A stretch of 64,000 nt of DNA from DASXAI01 sp963728985 (lineage in GTDB: Bacteria > Actinomycetota > Acidimicrobiia > Acidimicrobiales > Ilumatobacteraceae), in NCBI GenBank assembly GCA_963728985.1, contig CAVSME010000006.1:310001-374000 (forward strand), in the 5' to 3' direction. The notes under the pieces are model-generated. The model made no database searches. It saw only the letters and a program-made list of their open reading frames with translations, and had not been told where the DNA came from. Position numbers and translations under genes: made by a program. Position 1 is the stretch's first letter. Every line of letters starts with the position of its first letter. Of this stretch, positions 8,637-16,201 are shown piece after piece.

Positions 8637-9884
8637 TCAGTGCATCCGGCCGCCGGCGTCGACCAGGTTGTACGCCGTCTCCGCGTGCTGCGTGCTGTCG
8701 AGCCCGATGACCTCGTCGTCGGGGGTCACCCGCAGGCCCATCGTCACGTCGATGACCTTGGCGATGACGAATGTCAGCACGAAGGAGAACACGAGCGTGG
8801 CCACGACGGCCAGGACCTGCTCGCCGAGCAGGCCGAACTCACCCGTGGCGAAGACGCCGCCGAAGCTCTCCTGGGCGAAGAAGGCCAGGAGGATGCTGCC
8901 CACGACGCCACCGACGAGGTGGACGCCGACGACGTCGAGGGCGTCGTCGTAGCCGAAGCGGAACTTGAGCTGGATGGCGAGGTAGCAGACCACCCCGGCG
9001 ATGGCGCCGATGGCGATGGGCGACATGCCCGACACGAAGCCGGCGCACGGCGTGATGGCCACGAGGCCGGCGACCGCACCCGAGACCGCACCCAACGTCG
9101 TGAAGTGGCCGGTCTTGACCCGTTCGATGATGAGCCAGCCGAGCATCGCCGCCGCGGCAGCCAGGTTGGTGTTCATGAACGCCTGGGCGGCGAGGTTGGA
9201 GGCGCCCAGCGCGGAGCCGGCGTTGAAGCCGAACCACCCGAACCACAAGATGCCGGCACCGAGCACCGTGAGCGGGAGCGAGTGGGGCAGCATCGCCTCG
9301 CGTGGCCAGCCCCGCCGTTTCCCGAGCACGAGCACGACGGCGAGGGCGCCGACGCCGGCGTTGATGTGCACCACGGTCCCGCCGGCGAAGTCGAGCGCAC
9401 CCCGCTCGAACAGCCAGCCGGTCGGGCTGAACACCCAGTGAGCCACCGGCAGGTAGACGACGATGGACCACACCGCCAGGAACACCATCCAGGCCGAGAA
9501 CTTGACCCGATCGGCGACGGCGCCGCTGATGAGCGCCGGCGTGATCACGGCGAACATCATCTGGTACACGCAGAAGGCGAGGGGAGGCACCGTCAGGGCG
9601 AGGGCGCCGCTGTAGCCCGGTAGGACCGTCGCCGGATCGGCCACGTCCTTCAGGCCGACGAAGTCGAAGTTCCCGATCCAACTGTTCGCATCGCCGAAGG
9701 CCAGGCTGAAGCCGATGGCCGCCCACAGCAGCGCCACGATGGCCATGGAGATGAAGTTCTCCATCAGCATGTCGAGCATGTTCTTCGAGCGGACCATGCC
9801 GCCGTAGAAGAAGGCCAGGCCGGGGGTCATGAAGAGCACCAGGGCGGCTGACGCGAGCACCCATGCGGTGTTGCCGGTGTCCAT
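8637..9884 (-). CDS. amt: Ammonium transporter (Amt/AmtB family)
   Basis: 415 residues, all hydrophobic helices, beginning with an Amt-like first segment (LFMTPGLAFFYGGMVRSKN). Later come GNFDFVGLKDV, the FAGGTVVHINAGVGAL segment carrying the pore-histidine region, and GWFGFNAGSAL. The family forms homotrimeric membrane channels moving NH4+/NH3 and is blocked by the PII protein. It lies downstream of glnB and glnD on the same strand, with a 122-bp gap that could hold its own promoter. The order glnB-glnD-amt differs from the usual actinobacterial amt-glnB/K-glnD order. Confidence 0.93.
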   Translation of the reverse strand: MDTGNTAWVLASAALVLFMTPGLAFFYGGMVRSKNMLDMLMENFISMAIVALLWAAIGFSLAFGDANSWIGNFDFVGLKDVADPATVLPGYSGALALTVPPLAFCVYQMMFAVITPALISGAVADRVKFSAWMVFLAVWSIVVYLPVAHWVFSPTGWLFERGALDFAGGTVVHINAGVGALAVVLVLGKRRGWPREAMLPHSLPLTVLGAGILWFGWFGFNAGSALGASNLAAQAFMNTNLAAAAAMLGWLIIERVKTGHFTTLGAVSGAVAGLVAITPCAGFVSGMSPIAIGAIAGVVCYLAIQLKFRFGYDDALDVVGVHLVGGVVGSILLAFFAQESFGGVFATGEFGLLGEQVLAVVATLVFSFVLTFVIAKVIDVTMGLRVTPDDEVIGLDSTQHAETAYNLVDAGGRMH

Positions 9885-10006
9885 GGGGCGACAGGTTTCT
9901 GATGGGTTGTTTCCGTGTCGTGGCGGAAGTGTTTCGTCCCCATGAACACACGCTGCTCAGATTGGCGTGCTCCCAGCGCGACCGGCAGATGGCCGACAGA
10001 TCTTCG

Positions 10007-12244
10007 TCAGCGGGACAGGGCGCTGAGGTCGGCCACGATGGCCGCGGCCAGCCGATGCCGCACGTCCGGGTCGGTGACCATCGCGCCGTCTCGATCGACC
10101 AGGTAGAAGCTGTCGATCGCCTGGTTGCCGGCGGTGGTGACGCGGGCGTGGCGGATGTCGAGCTCGAGCTCGGCGAAGCGCCGGGTGATGCCGTGCAACG
10201 TCCCCATCGTGGCCGGCCCACGGACGTCGACCACGGTCGAGACGTCGGAGACGTGGTCGAGGAACTGCACGTCGATCTCGGGCGGCCGGGCACCGAGTTG
10301 CGCCTGCGGATCGCCGTAGGTGTGGCGGCGGCGCGCCAGTTGCTCGTCGAGCGACAGGGTGCCGTCGATGACGGCGCGGAGGTCACGCTGCACGAGGTCC
10401 CAGCGCGGCTCGCGGCCGGTCGTCGGCTGCACGTGGAAGGACTCGACCGCCCGCCCGTCGGCGGCGGTGGCGGCGGTGGCGCCGAGGATGTCGAGGCCGT
10501 GGAGCGCCATCACGCCGGCGGCGGCGCAGAAGAGGCCGCGGCGGTCCTCGGCGACGATGGTGACGTCCATGCCGTCGCCCACCACGGTGAGGCCGTCGTC
10601 GAGGGCGTGAGCGCCGAGCGTCGGTGGTGCGATCGGCGTGCGGTCGGGCGGTGGGACCGGGCCGGCGAGACGCTCCCGGACGCGCGCGATCAGCGACATC
10701 GTGAGCCCGGCCCGCCACGACGTCCATGCCGACGGACCCGTGGCTCGAGCATCGGCTTCGGTGAGTGCGGCGAGGAGTTCGAGGGTGGCGACCGTGCCGA
10801 CTTCGCCGGCGACCGCCTCGATGGTCTTCGGGTCGTCCAGGTCGCGCCGGGTGGCGGTGTCGGGCAGCAGCAGGTGGAGGCGCACGAGCGTCGTGAGCGT
10901 GGCGACGTCGTCAGGGACGAGGCCGATGCGGGGGCCGATGGTGCCGACCAGGACGACCCCGGCATCGGTGTGGTCGCCCGGATAGCCCTTGCCGAGATCG
11001 TGGAGCAGAGCCGCCAGGAGCAGCAGGTCCGGCCGGTCGACGGCGGCGGTGAGGGGCGCCGCCTGGACGACGGCCTCGATGAGGTGGCGATCGACGGTGA
11101 AGCGGTGGAAGGCGTTGCGCTGGGGCCGGTTGCGCACGGCCGTCCACTCGGGGAGCAGGCGGGTCCACACGTCGCAGTGGTCGAGCGCCTCGAAGACAGG
11201 TACCAGCGCGGGTCCGGTCGCCAGCAGGGCGAGGAACTCCTCGCGGACCGCCGCCGGCCATGGCTCCGGCAGCGGCGCCATCGGCGCGGCGAACCGGCGC
11301 AGTGCGTCACGAGCGAACGGGAGCCGCAACCGCGCGGCGGCGGCGGCGGCGTGGAGCACGGTGGTTATGTCCTCGATGTCGCCGTCGCGCCCTGTGAGCG
11401 TGATGGCGTCGTCGAGACGGGCCACACCGTCACCGAGGTCGCGCGACCGGGACCCGCTACGCACCCGCCGCGGGCCCTCGGCCCAGGCCCGTATGCGCCG
11501 CCAGGTGTCGTCCGCCGTCCACGCGATCCGCCGACCGGCGGTGGCTATCGCGGCCATGACCCCGTCGCCGTCGGCATGGCCGAGCCGGCGGGCGACCTCG
11601 TCCTGGTCCTGGAGCAGCAGGGTCTCGCTCGGGCGGCCGACGACGCGGTGGAGCGCCACGCGGATGGTGAGCAGCGCATCGCGGGCCGAGCGGGTCGCCT
11701 CGTCAGGGGTGGCGAACTCGAGCAGGTGGCCGACGGCGCCGAGGACGGCGGCGTCCCGAAGGCCGCCCTTGCCGTCCTTGAGGTCCGGTTCGAGGAGGAA
11801 GGCCACGTCCCCGGCCCGCCGGTGCCGCTCCTCGTTCGACCCGTCGAGGGCGGGCAGCCACCGGCGCGCCAGCTTCGTGAGCGACCGGTCCCGGTGCGTG
11901 ACCAGCTCGTCGAAGAGGGCGGCGTCGCCGGCCACGAGGCGGGCGTCGAGCAGGGTGAGCGCGACGCGGATGTCGTTCTCGGCCGTCCGCATCGCTTCCC
12001 GGACCGTGCGCACGCTGTGGTCGAGCGAGAGGCGCTCGTCCCAGATCGGGTACCAGATGCGTTCGGACAGCTCGTCGACGTCCGGTCGACCCCGATGGAC
12101 CAGGAGCACGTCGAGGTCGCTGAAGGGGCACAGCTCCTGGCGCCCGTAGCCGCCGAGGGCGACGAGCGCGGCGCCGTCGCCGGCGGGCAGCAGGTTCGAC
12201 AGCCACTGGTCGACGAGCTGCGCGTAGGCCCTGGTGAACGCCAC
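10007..12244 (-). CDS. glnD: [Protein-PII] uridylyltransferase / uridylyl-removing enzyme GlnD
   Basis: 745 residues. Domains in order: nucleotidyltransferase (GGYGRQELCPFSDLDVLLV), a helical linker, an HD hydrolase domain (LLLAALLHDLGKGYPGDH) and two C-terminal ACT domains (DVTIVAEDRRGLFC and DVSTVVDVRGPATMG). The enzyme modifies and de-modifies PII (GlnB) in response to glutamine. The first available start in this frame is GTG at 12244. Codons immediately upstream still read like a GlnD N-terminus (ERRQALVDDAGLQG) but contain no ATG/GTG/TTG before overlapping glnB. Either the true start is non-canonical or the annotated start trims ~15 residues. Confidence 0.92.
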   Translation of the reverse strand: MAFTRAYAQLVDQWLSNLLPAGDGAALVALGGYGRQELCPFSDLDVLLVHRGRPDVDELSERIWYPIWDERLSLDHSVRTVREAMRTAENDIRVALTLLDARLVAGDAALFDELVTHRDRSLTKLARRWLPALDGSNEERHRRAGDVAFLLEPDLKDGKGGLRDAAVLGAVGHLLEFATPDEATRSARDALLTIRVALHRVVGRPSETLLLQDQDEVARRLGHADGDGVMAAIATAGRRIAWTADDTWRRIRAWAEGPRRVRSGSRSRDLGDGVARLDDAITLTGRDGDIEDITTVLHAAAAAARLRLPFARDALRRFAAPMAPLPEPWPAAVREEFLALLATGPALVPVFEALDHCDVWTRLLPEWTAVRNRPQRNAFHRFTVDRHLIEAVVQAAPLTAAVDRPDLLLLAALLHDLGKGYPGDHTDAGVVLVGTIGPRIGLVPDDVATLTTLVRLHLLLPDTATRRDLDDPKTIEAVAGEVGTVATLELLAALTEADARATGPSAWTSWRAGLTMSLIARVRERLAGPVPPPDRTPIAPPTLGAHALDDGLTVVGDGMDVTIVAEDRRGLFCAAAGVMALHGLDILGATAATAADGRAVESFHVQPTTGREPRWDLVQRDLRAVIDGTLSLDEQLARRRHTYGDPQAQLGARPPEIDVQFLDHVSDVSTVVDVRGPATMGTLHGITRRFAELELDIRHARVTTAGNQAIDSFYLVDRDGAMVTDPDVRHRLAAAIVADLSALSR

Positions 12245-12287
12245 TCCCTGGAGGCCGGCGTCGTCGACGAGGGCCTGGCGTCGCTCG

Positions 12288-12626
12288 CTAAAGGGCGTCG
12301 TGGCCCATCTCGCCGGTGCGGACGCGCACGAGGTCGTCGACGGGTGTCGTCCAGACCTTGCCGTCGCCGATCTTCCCGGTGCGGGCGGCTTCGACGATGG
12401 CGGTGACGATGCCTTTCACATCCGCGTCGTCGGCCACGATCTCGATGCGCATCTTGGGAAGGAACTCCACGGTGTACTCGGCGCCTCGGTACACCTCGGT
12501 GTGGCCGCGCTGGCGACCGAAGCCACGGACCTCGGTGACGGTCATGCCGTAGATGTTCAACGCTCGCAGTGCGTCCTTGACGTCCTCGAGCTTGAACGGC
12601 TTGACGATGGCGGTGATGAGCCTCAC
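12288..12626 (-). CDS. glnB: Nitrogen regulatory protein P-II
   Basis: 112 residues, the standard PII length. The T-loop reads GRQRGHTEVYRGAEY, with Tyr51 available for uridylylation or adenylylation. The B- and C-loop regions (ARTGKIGDGKVW) are intact. PII binds ATP/ADP and 2-oxoglutarate and controls Amt and nitrogen enzymes. The start is a GTG at 12626 with a GGGAGGA ribosome-binding site. It is the first gene of the glnB-glnD-amt set; glnD follows after 43 bp. A perfect 16-bp palindrome lies upstream at 12655-12670. Confidence 0.95.
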   Translation of the reverse strand: MRLITAIVKPFKLEDVKDALRALNIYGMTVTEVRGFGRQRGHTEVYRGAEYTVEFLPKMRIEIVADDADVKGIVTAIVEAARTGKIGDGKVWTTPVDDLVRVRTGEMGHDAL

Positions 12627-12654
12627 GGCCCGGTCCTCCCTCGGTCGGAAGCGA

Positions 12655-12670
12655 CCGCCCGTACGGGCGG
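12655..12670. promoter_or_regulatory. Perfect 16-bp palindrome upstream of glnB (candidate operator)
   Basis: CCGCCCGTACGGGCGG is fully self-complementary without a loop and sits 29 bp upstream of the glnB start. A TAGTTT hexamer lies further upstream at about 12680-12690 on the coding strand and could be a -10 element. The placement fits a dimeric repressor site or part of a short stem; no known nitrogen-regulator consensus matches. Confidence 0.4.
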
Positions 12671-12705
12671 CGACCGCCAGAAACTAGTCACATCCGGCGG
12701 GCCGG

Positions 12706-12870
12706 TCAGGCCTGGCCGCGCACCAGCTCCCGCACGGTCTGCCCCCGCATGCCGGCCGTGGCCTTCATGGCCAGCGCCGTGATGGCCATGGTGACGAGCG
12801 TCGAGCCGAAGACCACCGGATGACCGCGCTCGGCTCGAGCCCGGTCCGCGGAACGCTTGCTTCCGATCAT
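12706..12870 (-). CDS. Small hypothetical protein (54 residues)
   Basis: The ATG at 12870 is preceded by a strong GGGAGGGAAC ribosome-binding site, which supports translation. The protein starts MIGSKRSADRARAERGHP and has a short uncharged central segment (STLVTMAITALAMKATAGM) that may be an amphipathic or membrane-associated helix. I do not recognise a family. It lies just upstream of glnB on the same strand and downstream of the degraded lyase gene. Confidence 0.5.
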   Translation of the reverse strand: MIGSKRSADRARAERGHPVVFGSTLVTMAITALAMKATAGMRGQTVRELVRGQA

Positions 12871-12967
12871 GACTGTTCCCTCCCGCACTTGGACGACCAG
12901 GACCGTCGACCTGGGCCTGCTCATTCCCACCTGGGGACGGCTTCAAACCGGCTCGACTCGGAATGCT

Positions 12968-13484
12968 TCAGCTCGTGTAGCGCTCGGCGGCGGCCAGCCA
13001 GGCGTCGAGCCCCACCACGTTGAAGAGGTCGGCCGGGGCTCACGAGGTCAGGGGTCATGGGTGTGGGCGCGCCGGCCTTGGCCAGTGCCCGCATCATCGC
13101 CGCCATGGCCGTGCCGCAGCGCTTCGGGAACTCCTGGTCCTTGATGTGCAGGCCGGCCACGCCGGCCCGCTGGTACTCGGCCACGGTCCGCTGCACGCTC
13201 AAGGCGTTGCCGAAGCCGGTATCGGCGTCGGCCACGAGCGGGATGTCGATCACGGCGGCGATCCGCGCTGCTTGGCCGGCCATCTCGGTCATCGTGGTGA
13301 AGCCGAGATCGGGGAAGCCGATGAGGGCCATCGAGACGCCGGCGCCGGTCATGTAGGCGCCGCGGAAGCCGCTGCGTTGCACGAGCGTCGCCGAGAGCGC
13401 GTCATACGCGCCGGGCAGCACGAGCACCTCGGGCTCGGCCAGCATGCGCCGCAGCGCCCGACGCGGCGTCTCCTCGTCAGCCAT
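12968..13484 (-). pseudogene. Degraded isocitrate lyase/PEP mutase-family lyase
   Basis: The N-terminal half reads as a normal family member: PGAYDALSA, the IDIPLVADADTGFGNA metal-binding strand and KDQEFPKRCG. At about 13112 the sequence jumps from the KRCG catalytic loop straight to the C-terminal helix TAMAAMMRALAKAGAP. Roughly 100 residues expected in between are absent. A second lesion, a one-base shift near 13035 in a GGGG run, moves the true ending (VVGLDAWLAAAERYTS, stop at 12968) out of frame. The ATG overlaps the end of the LeuD-like gene by 8 bp, so the gene was translationally coupled. Loss of half the barrel makes activity very unlikely. Confidence 0.82.
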
Positions 13485-13983
13485 GACCGACCCGAACGTA
13501 GCCGCCCCGTTGGAGGCGAGGGAGCAGGCCACCGTCGGCGATGATGGCGATCAGCTCGTCAGGGAGGGCCGAGCCGGCGAGCGAGTCGCCGGTGCGGCGG
13601 TTGGTGACCGTTCCCGTCGGCAGGTCGACGGCGACGACGTCGGGTTCGGTGACGGCGGCGGCGATCCCGGGGCACTCGACGGCACCGACGCCGCTGTTGA
13701 TGCAGTTCCTGAAGAACAAGCCGTTCAGCGACTCGGCGACGACGGCGACGATGCCGAGGTCGGCCATGAGCGCCGGCGCGGGGCGGCTGGACCCCGTCCC
13801 GAAGTTGCGCCCGCCCACGATGATGTCGCCGGGCCCGACTTCGGCGGCCCAGCCGGGCCGGTACGTGGCGAAGACGTGCTTGGCCTGCTCGGCGCGCGGC
13901 ATGCGGAACGTGGCCGCCGGCATCATCAAATCCGTGTTGACGTTGTCCTCCGCGAACACCCAGGCGCCGCCCTCGGCCCTCAT
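13477..13983 (-). CDS. Aconitase-family small subunit (LeuD / 3-isopropylmalate dehydratase small subunit-like)
   Basis: 168 residues with the swivel-domain signatures FAEDNVNTDLMMPA, VGGRNFGTGSSRP and ESLNGLFFRNCINSG. Together with a LeuC-type partner it would hydrate/dehydrate a 2-hydroxy-dicarboxylate. Its ATG overlaps the LeuC-like stop (ATGA) and its end overlaps the lyase gene start, a tightly coupled trio. No leuA, leuB or other leucine genes are nearby. Pairing with a PEP mutase-family lyase recalls dimethylmaleate hydratase plus 2,3-dimethylmalate lyase, which is inference. It appears intact although both partners are broken. Confidence 0.85.
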   Translation of the reverse strand: MRAEGGAWVFAEDNVNTDLMMPAATFRMPRAEQAKHVFATYRPGWAAEVGPGDIIVGGRNFGTGSSRPAPALMADLGIVAVVAESLNGLFFRNCINSGVGAVECPGIAAAVTEPDVVAVDLPTGTVTNRRTGDSLAGSALPDELIAIIADGGLLPRLQRGGYVRVGHG

Positions 13984-14958
13984 GGCGTGGCCGCCAAGAA
14001 GGGTCGCGGGTCGGTGATCACGCCGGTCACGGCAGAAGCGGCGACGGTCGCTGATCCACCGAGGTAGATCAGCGCCGTGTCGGCACCCATCCGGCCCTGG
14101 AAGTTGCGGGTGCTCGACGTGATGCACACCTCGCCGGGGGCGAGCAGGCCCATGTGGCCGCCGTAGCACGCTCCGCACGTCGAGTTGGTCACGACGGCAC
14201 CGGCTTCCACGAGGGTGGTGATGTAGCCGAGCTTCAGCGCCTGCAGGTAGACGTCCTGCGACGCCGGCGTGACGAGCAGGCGGACGCCGGCGCGCACCCG
14301 CCGCCCGGCGAGCACCCGGGCGGCGTCGGCCAGGTCGCTCAGCTTGCCGTTGGCGCACGATCCGATGAAGGCCTGGTCGATCGCCACCGGGCCCGGGAGG
14401 GCGTCGATGGGGACGGTGTTGCCGGGCACCGCGCCCGGGGTCGCCACCCGGGGCGTCACCGTGGCGAGGTCGATGACGTGGTGGGCGGTGTAGGTGGCGC
14501 CGGCATCGGCGGCGACCGGTGTGAACGGCACCGATGTCTGTCCGCTGAGGTAGTCGAGGAGGACGTCGTCGGACGGGAAGACGGCGAACTCGGCGCTCAG
14601 CTCGGCGCACATGGTGGCGATCGTCGAACGCTCGTCCATCGAGAGCTGGTCGAGGTTGCGGGGGGAGAACTCGATCGAGCGGCCCTCCACGCTGCCCACC
14701 TCGGCGGCGATGCCGAACTCGGCGGCGAACCGGCGCGCTCGCTGATGCGACGTGGCGTCCAGGATGGTGGGCGCCGGCGCGGCGTGGTCGAGCACCACCG
14801 AGATCCGCGACGGGTCGTGCACGCGCAGCAGTGTGGGGCCGCCGGCGAACTGCAGGTCGAGCATGACGACCCGATCCACGTCGCGGGTGACGATCTGCCC
14901 CGGCGCGACCGGTTCTCCGCCCGACCGGCTGCTCAGGGGTCTTCTCGATGATCGTCAT
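13980..14958 (-). pseudogene. Degraded aconitase-family large subunit (LeuC-like)
   Basis: The start MTIIEKT at 14958 is followed by an extra C in a CCCC run (14936-14939) that throws the frame. Beyond it, VDRVVMLDLQFAGGP and SVVLDHAAPAP resume normally. After FAAEFGIAAE the reading goes directly to VGSVEGRSIEFSP. About 90 residues that should include the DSHT segment of the active site are missing. Downstream, the Fe-S ligand motifs GSCANGK and STCGACYGGH are preserved. Total length is ~326 codons against ~415 usual. The in-frame loss plus a frameshift argues for a pseudogene. Confidence 0.8.
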
Positions 14959-14995
14959 GGCCACGGCGAGCGCTCCTGATCGGATCGTGACCGAC

Positions 14996-16102
14996 TCAAT
15001 AGACGATCACGCCTCGGATGTTCTTGCCGGCGTGCATGTCCTTGTAGCCCTGGTTGATGTCGTCGAGCTTGTACGTGGTGGTGATGAGCTCGTCGAGCTT
15101 GAGCTGACCGCTCTGGTACATGTCCAGCATCCACGGGATGTCGCGGCTCGGGCTCGATTGGCCGAACAACGCCCCCTGGATGCGCTTCTGGAACAAGGTC
15201 AGCTCGAAGGCGGGAACGCGCACCTCCTCGTGCTCGTTGCCGACGGCGGTCACAACGACCGTGCCCGCTTTGCGGATGGCGGAGAACGCCTGGGCCACGT
15301 GCTCGGTCTTGAGCACGCCGGTCGTCACCACGGCGGCGTCCGCGCCTTGACCGTTGGTGACCGAACGAGCGAAGTCGGCCGCCTCGTCCATCGACGCGAA
15401 CGTGTGGGTGGCGCCCATCTGCTCGGCCGCCTCCCGCTTGAACTCGACCGGGTCGACGGCGATGACATGCGTGGCACCGACGTGCTTGGCTCCCTGGACG
15501 GCGTTGATGCCGATGCCGCCGATGCCCATCACGATGACGGTCTGGCCGGGTTTGGCCTGGGCGGCGTTGACCATCGACCCCCAGCCGGTGCCGACGCCAC
15601 AACCGAGCAGGCACACCTTGTCCAGTGGCACGTCCTTGTCGACCTTGATGCACGAGGCCACGTCGACCACGGTCTCCTCGCAGAACGTCGAGATGCCGGC
15701 GGCCTGACCGATGGGCTGGCCGTCGATGCTCATGCGGAAGCTGCCGTCGGCCCGGCACCCCGTGAGCGTGTTGGCCCCGAAGTCGCACATGTTCTGCATG
15801 CCCGACGCGCACCAGCGACAGCGCCCGCACCCCGGCAGGAACGACATGATGACGTGGTCACCGACCTCCCACCCGGGCGTGTTCGGGCCGACGGAGGCCA
15901 CGACGCCGGCGCCCTCGTGACCACCGGCGAACGGCAGGATGCCGGCCGGCAGATCGCCGGTGCTGAAGTGATCGTCGGAGTGGCACAGACCCGACGCCAC
16001 CATGTCGAGGTGAAGCTCCCCTTGCCGGGGCGGCTCCATGTCGATGTCGAGGATCTCCCACTTGCCCGGAGACTCACGGATCACGGCACCACGTGTCTTC
16101 AC
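14996..16102 (-). CDS. NDMA-dependent (zinc-containing) alcohol dehydrogenase
   Basis: ~368 residues. The medium-chain dehydrogenase features are the catalytic Zn ligands in GLCHSDDHF, GGHEGAGVV, the four-cysteine structural Zn loop (CGRCRWCASGMQNMC) and the Rossmann GIGGIG. The overall pattern (KTRGAVIRESPGKWEI and the C-terminal INQGYKDM) matches the actinobacterial NDMA/mycofactocin-linked alcohol dehydrogenases, which keep nicotinamide tightly bound. I prefer the GTG at 16102, 5-8 bp after GAAGGGG. An ATG at 16126 is the alternative. Substrate is probably a primary alcohol. It starts divergently from the carboxylase gene. Confidence 0.88.
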   Translation of the reverse strand: MKTRGAVIRESPGKWEILDIDMEPPRQGELHLDMVASGLCHSDDHFSTGDLPAGILPFAGGHEGAGVVASVGPNTPGWEVGDHVIMSFLPGCGRCRWCASGMQNMCDFGANTLTGCRADGSFRMSIDGQPIGQAAGISTFCEETVVDVASCIKVDKDVPLDKVCLLGCGVGTGWGSMVNAAQAKPGQTVIVMGIGGIGINAVQGAKHVGATHVIAVDPVEFKREAAEQMGATHTFASMDEAADFARSVTNGQGADAAVVTTGVLKTEHVAQAFSAIRKAGTVVVTAVGNEHEEVRVPAFELTLFQKRIQGALFGQSSPSRDIPWMLDMYQSGQLKLDELITTTYKLDDINQGYKDMHAGKNIRGVIVY

Positions 16103-16201
16103 GACCACCCCTTCACCGCACCCCATCAGCGCGTTCGGTCGCGAGTTGTATCACGCCGTCACGATCCGGGTCCCAGGATCGCCGGTTCCTAGAATCCGGG
16201 C

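Noticed and set aside
9885..10006. Possible GlnR boxes upstream of amt
   Set aside because: GAAAC-like half-sites occur but spacing and the GTnAC half do not match the consensus.
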